This document shows, piece after piece, positions 1-6,296 of a DNA stretch of 17,091 nucleotides. Position numbers and translations under genes: made by a program. The notes beneath the pieces were generated by a model, which worked only from the letters and a program-made list of their open reading frames with translations, had not been told where the DNA came from and did no database searches. The stretch is from Firmicutes bacterium CAG:238 (lineage in GTDB: Bacteria; Bacillota; Clostridia; Peptostreptococcales; Anaerovoracaceae): positions 1 through 17,091 of the forward strand of contig FR881919.1 of NCBI GenBank assembly GCA_000435615.1, in the 5' to 3' direction. Numbering within the stretch: the first letter of the stretch is position 1; each line of letters begins with the position of its first letter.

Positions 1-96
1 CGGACAAAATAAAAGACATATAAACACGGGGTACAGCCATAATGCCCGGACAAAAAAGACCGTCGATAAAAATTATTTCGGGAATTGGAGATGAAA
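1..96. other. Leader region before the first gene; no gene assigned
   Basis: A-rich sequence with the 9-base direct repeat CGGACAAAA at 1-9 and 47-55. One plus-strand frame is open from base 2 to a TGA at 92-94, which would overlap ATG 91 as ATGA. Its translation is Lys/Asn-rich and unlike a recognisable protein end, so I do not call it a gene. No clear promoter hexamer pair is seen; GGAG at 87-90 is the ribosome binding site of the first gene. Confidence 0.4.
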
Positions 97-591
97 ATGG
101 GAAACCCGGCAATCGGTATTTTGCATAAAAATCCGGAAGCGGAACTGAATCGGGAACTGCTTAGAAGATACAGAGGAAAAGTGGAGCACAAATCGTATAA
201 TTACAACCTCTTAGAGCAGTATTTGGACGAGAATTTCGATTATCGGGAAAGAACTGTTGAGAGTCTGGAACTGCAATTTTTTAAGGAAAGTTATGAAGCA
301 GACTGTCCTGAAGGGGTTGGATTTTCGCCAATTTCATTTCTTATCTTGGAAAATTCCAAAAGCGAGCGGCTGTATTCCGCACAGTGTGATTCGAGTGAGA
401 TTACGCTTACCATCGAAAAAGGATCGGGTTTTTTCAGCACGGACTCGTGGGTGCTGCATGAAGAATTGTTCCTCGCCCGCGGCGTAACGCAGGAGGACAT
501 CGAAAGTGAAAACAGAAAGTTTTTAGACTATCTGTTTTATTTGGACAAGCATAAGAGCGGCAGGGCACAGATCGGCCCGACTGCGGAATAA
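97..591 (+). CDS. Hypothetical protein, unrecognised family
   Basis: I do not recognise this protein and assign no function. It is about 166 residues, soluble, with no signal peptide or membrane segment. The N-terminal third is charged and Arg/Glu/Tyr-rich; the middle has alternating hydrophobic residues (ISFLILEN, EITLTIEKG) that look like beta strands; the C-terminal 40 residues look helical and acidic. There are two Cys and no catalytic signature I can name. I chose ATG 97 because GGAG at 87-90 sits 6 bases upstream. ATG 91 and TTG 85 are in frame, but GGAG would touch or overlap them. The stop is TAA 589-591. Whether it is expressed with an upstream gene is not visible. The frame is clearly coding (long, steady codon use); only the function is unknown. 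Confidence 0.72.
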   Translation: MGNPAIGILHKNPEAELNRELLRRYRGKVEHKSYNYNLLEQYLDENFDYRERTVESLELQFFKESYEADCPEGVGFSPISFLILENSKSERLYSAQCDSSEITLTIEKGSGFFSTDSWVLHEELFLARGVTQEDIESENRKFLDYLFYLDKHKSGRAQIGPTAE

Positions 592-612
592 ACTAAAAGT
601 TATATTTAAAAT

Positions 613-661
613 AAAAGCCTCATATACTTTACCACTAAAGGTGAAAGGGTGAGGCTTTTTT
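613..661 (+). terminator. Terminator-like hairpin overlapping the dac ribosome binding site
   Basis: A perfect 10-bp stem (613-622 with 650-659) encloses 27 bases, inside which CTTT-ACC can pair with GGT-(G)-AAAG to lengthen the structure. The 3' arm runs into a T tract (656-661), as in an intrinsic terminator for the preceding gene. Unusually, the 3' arm also holds GAGG (651-654), the only good Shine-Dalgarno for the ATG at 662, and the T tract is the spacer to that ATG. It is therefore either a terminator sharing bases with a ribosome binding site or a leader element controlling dac. Confidence 0.7.
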
Positions 662-1885
662 ATGTGGAAAAAGATAGTATCGAGTCTTGTGGGGGTAAGC
701 CTGATTCTCTGCGGATTCGTCGGACTTTCACGATTAGGAGAAAAGCTGCCGAAGCAGGAGCCGATTGAAGTCGAAACCGTAAACGATGTGCCGAGCCGCG
801 ACAAAGGGCCGCAGGCAGCCTTCAGCGTCGAAGCCAAGGGCGCGGTTCTGATTGACGCGGAGAGCGGAGAGGTGCTGTTTCAGCAGGATGCACATAAGGA
901 GCTGCCGCTTGCGTCCGTAACGAAGGTTATGACGATGCTGCTCGTGATGGAGTCCGTGGAAAACGGCAAAATCACCCTTGACGATGAAGTTACGATTTCG
1001 GAACGCGCCGCTTCCATGGGAGGTAGTCAGATGTACATGGAGGTTGGTGAAACGCATCCGGTGCGCGAGCTGATGGAAGGCGTTGCGATGGCGTCTGCCA
1101 ACGACGGCTGTGTGGCGCTTGCCGAATATGTGGCAGGCAGCGAAGAAATTTTCGTGGAGCGCATGAACGCCCGCGCGAAGGAACTGGGGATGGTCGACAC
1201 GCATTTTGTCAATACGAACGGACTTCCTGTAGCAGATCACTATTCCAGCGCATATGATATAGCAGTCATGTCGAAGAAACTCTATGCCTTCGAGGAAACA
1301 CACAAGTGGTTCACCACTTGGCAGAGCACGATAACCGTGGGCCTTCCGGGCAAAGAGAAGGAATTCAGACTGACCAACACCAACAAGCTGATTAAAGCCT
1401 ATCCGGGCTGCAACGGCATCAAAACAGGATTCACAAACGATGCAGGCTTCTGCCTCAGCGCATCGGCGACACGCGATGACACACATCTGATTGCAGTGGC
1501 ACTCGGCTGCCAGACTTCCAAAATCCGAAACGCGCAGGTTGCGAAACTGTTCGACTACGGATTTGCCAACTATGAGGCCGCGGTGGTTGCCGAAAAAGGC
1601 GATATCGTGGGTGAAATGCGGATCGCACACGGAACACCGGAGACGGTGCACCTGGTGGCGGGAGAAAAGATGACAGCACTTACCGCAAAAGGAGAAAAAG
1701 ATGCTGCTACGAGTGAAATCTCACTGAACGAAAATATTCCGCTGCCGCTTAAGGCAGGGGAAAAAGTCGGAGAAATGGTAGTGTATAAATCAGGAACCGA
1801 AGTCGGACGGTATCCGGTTTTAGCAGAAAAGAGTGTCGAAAAGGCAAGCTTCAAAGACCTTGCAATACGAAAAATCACAGGCTAG
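662..1885 (+). CDS. dacF: D-alanyl-D-alanine carboxypeptidase (peptidase S11, PBP5/DacF type)
   Basis: This is a low-molecular-weight penicillin-binding protein that removes the terminal D-Ala from peptidoglycan pentapeptides outside the membrane and so limits cross-linking. The three active-site motifs of the S11 family are present in order: SVTK at residues 85-88 (nucleophile Ser85), SAN at 145-147 and KTG at 254-256. Residues 5-22 form a hydrophobic export segment after a short Lys-containing start. The region after about residue 300 matches the usual beta-rich C-terminal PBP5 domain. No strong C-terminal membrane helix follows, so anchoring may be by the uncleaved N-terminal segment or a weak amphipathic tail. 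At 407 residues the length is normal. The start is set by the signal segment and by GAGG at 651-654, which lies in a hairpin. The DUF3343 gene follows 50 bases downstream, probably in the same transcript. The dacF symbol is by family; other S11 paralogs are possible. Confidence 0.93.
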   Translation: MWKKIVSSLVGVSLILCGFVGLSRLGEKLPKQEPIEVETVNDVPSRDKGPQAAFSVEAKGAVLIDAESGEVLFQQDAHKELPLASVTKVMTMLLVMESVENGKITLDDEVTISERAASMGGSQMYMEVGETHPVRELMEGVAMASANDGCVALAEYVAGSEEIFVERMNARAKELGMVDTHFVNTNGLPVADHYSSAYDIAVMSKKLYAFEETHKWFTTWQSTITVGLPGKEKEFRLTNTNKLIKAYPGCNGIKTGFTNDAGFCLSASATRDDTHLIAVALGCQTSKIRNAQVAKLFDYGFANYEAAVVAEKGDIVGEMRIAHGTPETVHLVAGEKMTALTAKGEKDAATSEISLNENIPLPLKAGEKVGEMVVYKSGTEVGRYPVLAEKSVEKASFKDLAIRKITG

Positions 1886-1935
1886 AAGAAAAGCCGCCGG
1901 GCGGGCTGTTACATGCGAAAGAGGAGGTAAACCAA

Positions 1936-2199
1936 GTGGAACAGGAATATATTCTGTCATTTTCATCTTTTTACAAAGCGGCATATGCCGAGGATATGCT
2001 TGAAGAGAGCGGAATCCGCTCGACCATGAAAAAACTGCCGCCGGAGCTTATCCGATCATGCGGAACGGGGCTCTATCTGCGAAGCAGTGACATTGAAGAA
2101 GTGCTGCGGGTGTTGGACAATAAGCAAATTGTGCCGCTTGGCGTTTTCCGCATAAAAAGAGAGGGGAAAAATCGCAAGAGCTATATAAGAGTACGGTAG
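1936..2199 (+). CDS. DUF3343 protein (putative Se/S carrier-like)
   Basis: This 87-residue protein fits the DUF3343 family, small clostridial proteins described in Pfam as putative Se/S carrier-like. The family pattern seen here is a start of the YILSFSSFYKAAYAEDML type, in which a strand is followed by a helix handling an aromatic/Ala segment, then a conserved Cys-Gly pair (C42-G43) in a loop and a strand (GLYL). The family's biochemical role is not established; the Cys is the likely reactive residue. The last 20 residues are basic (KIKREGKNRK-like composition) and extend past the core domain. The start is GTG at 1936, with GAGGAGGT at 1921-1928 seven bases upstream. It follows dac by 50 bases, where only a small GC hairpin (1892-1907) without a T run is seen, so co-transcription with dac is likely. 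Confidence 0.82.
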   Translation: MEQEYILSFSSFYKAAYAEDMLEESGIRSTMKKLPPELIRSCGTGLYLRSSDIEEVLRVLDNKQIVPLGVFRIKREGKNRKSYIRVR

Positions 2200-2204
2200 C
2201 ATAT

Positions 2205-2260
2205 GAGGTCTGCCGAGGTGAAGAGTCGTTATACGGACACCTCAGGCAGGCCTTCTTTAT
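2205..2260 (+). terminator. Probable intrinsic terminator between the DUF3343 gene and ddh
   Basis: A long hairpin pairs 2205-2220 with 2238-2254: 16 pairs, two of them G-U, with one bulged A at 2244. The loop is 17 bases and can itself form a CGT/ACG mini-stem. It is followed by a T-rich but interrupted tract (TTCTTTATT). It starts 6 bases after the DUF3343 stop and ends well before the ddh ribosome binding site at 2270-2280. Most likely it terminates the dac-DUF3343 transcript; the imperfect T tract leaves open partial read-through into ddh. Confidence 0.65.
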
Positions 2261-2287
2261 TGCCGGCAGAAGGAGAGGAGTGTCAAA

Positions 2288-3286
2288 ATGGAAGAAAAAA
2301 TCAAAATCGCAATTGTCGGTTACGGAAATCTGGGAAAGGGTGTGGAAGCTGCGGTGAATGCAAGCCCGGATATGCGGCTGACAAATATTTTCACAAGGCG
2401 GGCACCGAAAGCGGTTGCAATTCGGACAGCAGGGGTTGAAGTGCTCTCTGCAAAACTTCTGGAGAAGGCAGAGGCGCAGTTTGAAAAACCGGATATACTC
2501 GTCGTGTGCGGCGGGTCGGCAAACGATCTGCCGTGGCAGAGCCCGAAATACGCAGGACATTATAATATCGTGGACAGCTTCGACAGTCACGCGAAAATCC
2601 ATGAACATTTTCAAAAAGTGGATGCTGCCGCGCAGAAAGGCGGCAGGCTTGCAGTTATTGCAGCGGGCTGGGATCCGGGACTGTTTTCGCTCAGCCGCAT
2701 GCTGGCGGAAGCGTTGCTGCCGTGTGGAGAAAGCTATACCTTTTGGGGAAGGGGAATCAGCCAGGGACATTCGGACGCGGTCCGCTCAATCGAAGGCATA
2801 CTCGATGCACGTCAGTACACGATTCCCAAAGAAGATGTGCTGAAAAAAATCCGCACGGGCGAAATATGCAATGCACTTTCAGACCGGCAGTGCCACAGGA
2901 GGGAATGTTTCGTGGTTTGTGAGGACGGAGGCAATCCGAAAAAAATCCGCCGCAAAATTTTACATATGCCCGACTATTTTGAGGGTTATGAAACGGAAGT
3001 ACATTTTATCAGTCAGGAAGAGCTGCAGGAAAAGCACTCGAAAATGCCGCACGGAGGGACGGTTATCCGCGTCGGAAAAACCGGGGGAGAAAACAAGGCA
3101 GTCTATGATTTTTCTTTGAAAATGGATTCCAACCCGGAATTTACGGGTGCCGTTCTCACGGCGTATGCACGGGCTGCATACCGGCTTGCGGCAGAGGGAG
3201 AATCCGGATGCCGGACGGTTTTTGACATTCCGCCGCTTCTGCTGTCACCTTATGGTCAGGAATCATTAATAAAAAAATTTTTGTGA
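2288..3286 (+). CDS. ddh: meso-Diaminopimelate D-dehydrogenase
   Basis: This enzyme catalyses the NADPH-dependent reductive amination of tetrahydrodipicolinate with ammonia to meso-diaminopimelate. That is a one-step route to the peptidoglycan cross-linking residue and to lysine which bypasses the succinylated, acetylated and aminotransferase branches. The N-terminal dinucleotide-binding fold carries GYGNLG at residues 11-16. The family-specific substrate region follows: DSFDSH at 96-101, AGWDPGLFS at about 126-134 and WGRGISQGHSDA at about 153-164. Its 332 residues match the family length (about 320-330). The start ATG 2288 has a strong AAGGAGAGGAG at 2270-2280. A hairpin before it and a promoter after it suggest an independent unit, although read-through from dac is possible. 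The nearby carboxypeptidase acts on the same peptide chemistry. Identification is firm. Confidence 0.95.
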   Translation: MEEKIKIAIVGYGNLGKGVEAAVNASPDMRLTNIFTRRAPKAVAIRTAGVEVLSAKLLEKAEAQFEKPDILVVCGGSANDLPWQSPKYAGHYNIVDSFDSHAKIHEHFQKVDAAAQKGGRLAVIAAGWDPGLFSLSRMLAEALLPCGESYTFWGRGISQGHSDAVRSIEGILDARQYTIPKEDVLKKIRTGEICNALSDRQCHRRECFVVCEDGGNPKKIRRKILHMPDYFEGYETEVHFISQEELQEKHSKMPHGGTVIRVGKTGGENKAVYDFSLKMDSNPEFTGAVLTAYARAAYRLAAEGESGCRTVFDIPPLLLSPYGQESLIKKFL

Positions 3287-3317
3287 GGGAAAAAGACTTT
3301 TCGTGTAGGCCTTTTTA

Positions 3318-3326
3318 TGGTAGAAT
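3318..3326 (+). promoter_or_regulatory. Extended -10 promoter of the pyrH operon
   Basis: TGG followed by TAGAAT (hexamer 3321-3326) is a TGn-extended -10 element. Seventeen bases upstream TTTTCG (3298-3303) is only a weak -35, which fits extended -10 promoters. The implied start of transcription is near 3333, giving a leader of about 40 bases with GGAGGT at 3361-3366. It is the only promoter-like sequence found in the 85-base gap between ddh and pyrH. No ddh terminator hairpin is evident, so the operon may also receive ddh read-through. Confidence 0.55.
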
Positions 3327-3371
3327 AAATAAGATTGGTGAGAGCAAAGAAATTTTTCCGGGAGGTAGCGG

Positions 3372-4076
3372 ATGAAACCCATATACAAAAGAGTTTTACT
3401 GAAAATCAGTGGAGAAGCGCTTGCAGGTGAGCAGCGTTTCGGAATTAATGAAGAGATGACTCGAAAGGTTGCCAAAGAAGTCAAGGAAATTCACGATCTG
3501 GGCGTGCAGGTGGCAATCGTTGTCGGCGGCGGCAACTTCTGGAGAGGCAGAACCAGCAAGGATATGGACCGCGCGACGGCAGACTATATGGGGATGCTGG
3601 CAACCGTGATGAATTCGCTGGCGCTTCAGGACGCATTTCTGGCACTGGGCGTTGACGCGAAGGTACAGACCGCAATCGAAATGAAGGAAATCGCAGAGCC
3701 GTATGCAAGAAGAAGAGCACTCAGCCATCTCGACCACGGCGATGTGGTAATCTTCGGAGCAGGAACGGGAAATCCGTTCTTCTCAACTGACACAGCAGCA
3801 GCGCTTCGAGCTGCGGAAATCGACGCAGATGTCATTTTGCTGGCAAAGAATATTGACGGCGTTTATGACAGCGACCCGGCACTGAATCCAAAGGCTGTGA
3901 AATTTGACGAACTGACGCATATGGAAGTTGTGGAAAAAGACCTCAAGGTGATGGACTTGACGGCCGCAACCCTGTGTAAGGACAACGGGATTATGATTCA
4001 TGTGTTTGCAATCGCCGAGGACGGAAATGTGCTCCGTGCCATTCAGGGCGAGAAGATAGGAACGATTATAAAGTAG
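3372..4076 (+). CDS. pyrH: Uridylate (UMP) kinase
   Basis: Bacterial UMP kinase of the amino-acid-kinase fold phosphorylates UMP to UDP with ATP. It is cytosolic, usually hexameric, regulated by GTP and UTP, and supplies all pyrimidine nucleotides. Visible motifs are KISGEAL at 11-17 near the N-terminus, the glycine loop VVGGGNFWRG at about 50-59, and the C-terminal DLTAATLCKDNG segment that contacts the nucleotide. Its 234 residues match the family (about 235-240). ATG 3372 follows GGAGGT by 5 bases. It opens the operon: frr starts 10 bases after its stop, with the frr Shine-Dalgarno beginning in the pyrH stop codon. In many firmicutes rpsB and tsf lie directly upstream of pyrH; here ddh does. 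Confidence 0.97.
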   Translation: MKPIYKRVLLKISGEALAGEQRFGINEEMTRKVAKEVKEIHDLGVQVAIVVGGGNFWRGRTSKDMDRATADYMGMLATVMNSLALQDAFLALGVDAKVQTAIEMKEIAEPYARRRALSHLDHGDVVIFGAGTGNPFFSTDTAAALRAAEIDADVILLAKNIDGVYDSDPALNPKAVKFDELTHMEVVEKDLKVMDLTAATLCKDNGIMIHVFAIAEDGNVLRAIQGEKIGTIIK

Positions 4077-4085
4077 GAGGAAAAG

Positions 4086-4640
4086 ATGGAAACCATTAAG
4101 AAAAATCTTGAAGAAAGAAGCAGGAAGACGATATCGATTTTGAAAGAGGACTTAAACACAGTCAGAGCGGGAAGAGCAAACCCTGCGCTCCTTGACAAGG
4201 TCATGGTTGATTATTACGGTTCACCGACGCCGCTTAAGAACCTGTCCAACATTTCGGTTCCGGATCCGAGAACTTTGATGATTACGCCGTTTGACCCGAA
4301 GTCCATCTCGGAAATCGAAAAGGCAATCAATATTGCCAATATCGGAATCAATCCGTCCAACGACGGTAAGTGCGTGAGACTTGTGATTCCGCAGGTTACG
4401 GAAGAAAGAAGAAAAGAGCTCACCAAGACGGTTAAGAAAATGGGAGAGGACAGCAAGGTTGCGGTAAGAAACCTCAGAAGAGAAGCAAACGACGAACTGA
4501 AGAAACTTGAAAAGAACCATGAGATTACGGAAGACGAGCTGAAGAAGGCATTGGACGATGTTCAGAAGGCAACGGACAAGACGACGAAGGAAATCGACGA
4601 CATCATCGCAGCGAAAGACAAAGAAATCATGGAAGTTTAA
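4086..4640 (+). CDS. frr: Ribosome recycling factor
   Basis: RRF acts with EF-G after termination to split the ribosome from mRNA and tRNA. The 184-residue length is typical (185). Recognisable features are the N-terminal helix ending in the conserved VRAGRANPALLD segment at about residues 27-38, the central domain with YYGSPTPLKNLSNISVPDPR and the two long charged helices of the three-helix bundle, ending near KDKEIMEV. AGGAGG at 4075-4080 overlaps the pyrH stop and sits 5 bases from ATG 4086, so translation is probably coupled to pyrH. An 82-base gap with a hairpin follows before uppS. Identification is secure. Confidence 0.97.
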   Translation: METIKKNLEERSRKTISILKEDLNTVRAGRANPALLDKVMVDYYGSPTPLKNLSNISVPDPRTLMITPFDPKSISEIEKAINIANIGINPSNDGKCVRLVIPQVTEERRKELTKTVKKMGEDSKVAVRNLRREANDELKKLEKNHEITEDELKKALDDVQKATDKTTKEIDDIIAAKDKEIMEV

Positions 4641-4679
4641 TTTTGCCTTTTTGCGGAAAAATATTAAGAAGAAATGATT

Positions 4680-4710
4680 GTGTGGCTGTGCTTTTGCAGC
4701 CACACTCTTT
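4680..4710 (+). terminator. Hairpin with T-rich tail between frr and uppS (attenuator or partial terminator)
   Basis: A perfect 9-bp stem (4680-4688 with 4697-4705) closes an 8-base T-rich loop, followed by TCTTTG. The tail is short and interrupted, so termination would be partial. It ends just before the uppS ribosome binding site (AGGAG 4713-4717) but does not cover it. No convincing new promoter lies between frr and uppS. I read it as an attenuating or mRNA-processing element that could lower expression of uppS and later genes relative to pyrH-frr. Confidence 0.5.
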
Positions 4711-4722
4711 GTAGGAGACAGA

Positions 4723-5451
4723 ATGAGTGAATCAGTGAAGATTCCGCGGCATGTGGCGGTCATCATGGACGGAAACGGCAGATGGGCGGAAAAGAACAAG
4801 GTAACAAGGCTCAGCGGACATAATCAGGGTATGTATACCATGAAGGAGATTATCAAAAGGGCGGATGTGCTGGGCATCAAGTATTTAACGGTATATGCGT
4901 TTTCAACCGAAAACTGGAAGCGTTCGCAGGAAGAGGTGGGCGGAATTTTCAATCTGCTCGTTAAATTCGTGGGAAGCGAGCTTGCGGAACTTTCAGCAAA
5001 CAATGTAAAGGTGCATATGCTGGGTGACTATGAGAAGGTGCCGCAGTCTGCGGTTAAGAGCATTGAAAAAGCTGTGAATGCGACGAAGGACAATACGGGG
5101 CTGCAGTTCAACATCGCGCTGAATTACGGAAGCCGTGCGGAAATCGCAAGGGCTGCCCGCCGAGCAGCGGAGGAAGCAGCCGCGGGACGGATTAACACGG
5201 AAGATATCGATGAGGAAATGATTTCAAGATATCTGTATACAGGTGATGAGAACGGCAATATCCCCGATCCGGATTTGATTATCAGGACAAGCGGAGAACA
5301 GCGTCTGTCAAACTTTCTGCTTTGGCAGGCGGCATACAGTGAATTTGCGTTTACGGATTCGCTTTGGCCGGATTTCAGTCCGGAGGAGTTTGAAAAAATA
5401 ATCGGGGAATTTTGCCACAGGAGCCGCAGATTCGGCGGACGGAAAGGATAG
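4723..5451 (+). CDS. uppS: Isoprenyl transferase (undecaprenyl diphosphate synthase)
   Basis: This cis-prenyltransferase condenses isopentenyl diphosphate units onto farnesyl diphosphate to give the C55 lipid carrier needed for peptidoglycan and other surface polymers. The family signatures are present: MDGNGRW at residues 15-21 (with the catalytic Asp16), GHNQG at 32-36, YAFSTENWKRS at about 58-68, and IRTSGEQRLSNFLLW at about 187-201 with the diphosphate-binding Arg residues. Its 242 residues are typical. ATG 4723 is chosen because AGGAG (4713-4717) is 5 bases upstream. The frame is open back to a TTG at 4678, but that would run through the preceding hairpin and add a non-conserved tail. 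The G of its TAG stop begins the cdsA Shine-Dalgarno. Confidence 0.96.
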   Translation: MSESVKIPRHVAVIMDGNGRWAEKNKVTRLSGHNQGMYTMKEIIKRADVLGIKYLTVYAFSTENWKRSQEEVGGIFNLLVKFVGSELAELSANNVKVHMLGDYEKVPQSAVKSIEKAVNATKDNTGLQFNIALNYGSRAEIARAARRAAEEAAAGRINTEDIDEEMISRYLYTGDENGNIPDPDLIIRTSGEQRLSNFLLWQAAYSEFAFTDSLWPDFSPEEFEKIIGEFCHRSRRFGGRKG

Positions 5452-5462
5452 AGGTGAAAAAC

Positions 5463-6272
5463 ATGAAGACAAGAATCATTTCGGCATGCATCATGCTGCC
5501 GCTGATTGCCCTGGTATATTTCGGCGGATACCTGCTGATGGCAGCCTGCATCGTCGTAAGTTTTATCGGTGTTCACGAGTTTTATAAAGGATATGAAGCA
5601 GTCGGCAGCAGACCGGCATACGGACTTGCCTATGCGGCGATTGTGCTGCTTTATGCAGCGGAAATCCTTGCGCCGGGAATTCCGTCTTTGATTTTGCTTT
5701 GGGTTGTGCTTGCGGTTATGGGGTCGATGATATACGGATTCAATGTTGAGGAAAGAAAACTTGAGGATATGTCAGCAACTCTTCTTGGAATTCTGTACTG
5801 TGTACTTTTTCCGTTCCACATTGTGCTGATCGACCGGAGCGAATACAGCATCCTGATATGGCTTGTGTTCCTTGCATCATTCGGAACGGACATTATGGCG
5901 TATTTCGTGGGAATGGCAGTCGGAAAGCATAAGCTTTGTCCGCATCTAAGTCCGAAGAAGAGTAAAGAAGGCGCGGTCGGCGGTGTTTTGGGAAGCATTG
6001 TTTTTTGCGGAATCTTTGCGTATCTTGTCGTTCCGGACATGATGACGGAATGCATGATTATTTCGGTGGTCGGAAGCGTGGTAGCACAGTTTGGCGACCT
6101 TGCGGCTTCGGCATTCAAGAGACAAATGGGCATCAAGGACTACGGCAGCCTCATACCGGGGCATGGCGGAATTCTGGACAGATTTGACAGCGTATTCTTT
6201 ACGGCACCGATGGTGTATTACTGCATTCTGTTTGTAAATGAGGCGCAGAAGGCGATGCCGGTTTTGCTGTAA
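5463..6272 (+). CDS. cdsA: Phosphatidate cytidylyltransferase (CDP-diacylglycerol synthase)
   Basis: This integral membrane enzyme converts phosphatidic acid and CTP to CDP-diacylglycerol, the branch point of bacterial phospholipid synthesis. The 269-residue protein is mostly hydrophobic with about seven or eight membrane segments. Near the C-terminus it carries the full CDP-diglyceride synthetase signature: SAFKR, then KDYGSLIPGHGG, then DRFD, with the acidic and His residues that hold the metal and CTP. The GTDIMAYFVG segment in the middle is also typical. The start is ATG 5463, with GAGGTG at 5451-5456 six bases upstream and directly overlapping the uppS stop. The frame stays open upstream inside uppS, but MKTRIISACIMLPL is the natural membrane-protein N-terminus. 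It sits between uppS and dxr as in most firmicutes. Confidence 0.95.
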   Translation: MKTRIISACIMLPLIALVYFGGYLLMAACIVVSFIGVHEFYKGYEAVGSRPAYGLAYAAIVLLYAAEILAPGIPSLILLWVVLAVMGSMIYGFNVEERKLEDMSATLLGILYCVLFPFHIVLIDRSEYSILIWLVFLASFGTDIMAYFVGMAVGKHKLCPHLSPKKSKEGAVGGVLGSIVFCGIFAYLVVPDMMTECMIISVVGSVVAQFGDLAASAFKRQMGIKDYGSLIPGHGGILDRFDSVFFTAPMVYYCILFVNEAQKAMPVLL

Positions 6273-6296
6273 AAAAGGGTTTAGTTGGAGAAACAG

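Noticed and set aside
1..55. Direct repeat CGGACAAAA at 1-9 and 47-55
   Set aside because: Two short copies in A-rich sequence, with no third copy at the same spacing; not enough for a repeat array or regulatory element.
2..94. Open frame ending in TGA 92-94 as the tail of an upstream gene
   Set aside because: It is only about 30 codons with Lys/Asn-rich, unrecognisable translation in A-rich DNA; chance is an adequate explanation.
734..1651. A 305-codon minus-strand frame opposite dac
   Set aside because: It is antisense to a clear S11 carboxypeptidase, Cys/His/Arg-rich in a way typical of shadow frames, and has no ribosome binding site.
1892..1907. GC-rich hairpin after dac as a terminator
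   Set aside because: The stem is short with a bulge and there is no T run; co-transcription with the DUF3343 gene is more likely.
4678..4722. Upstream in-frame TTG start for uppS
   Set aside because: It would begin at the hairpin and add residues not seen in the family; AGGAG placed 5 bases before ATG 4723 decides the start.
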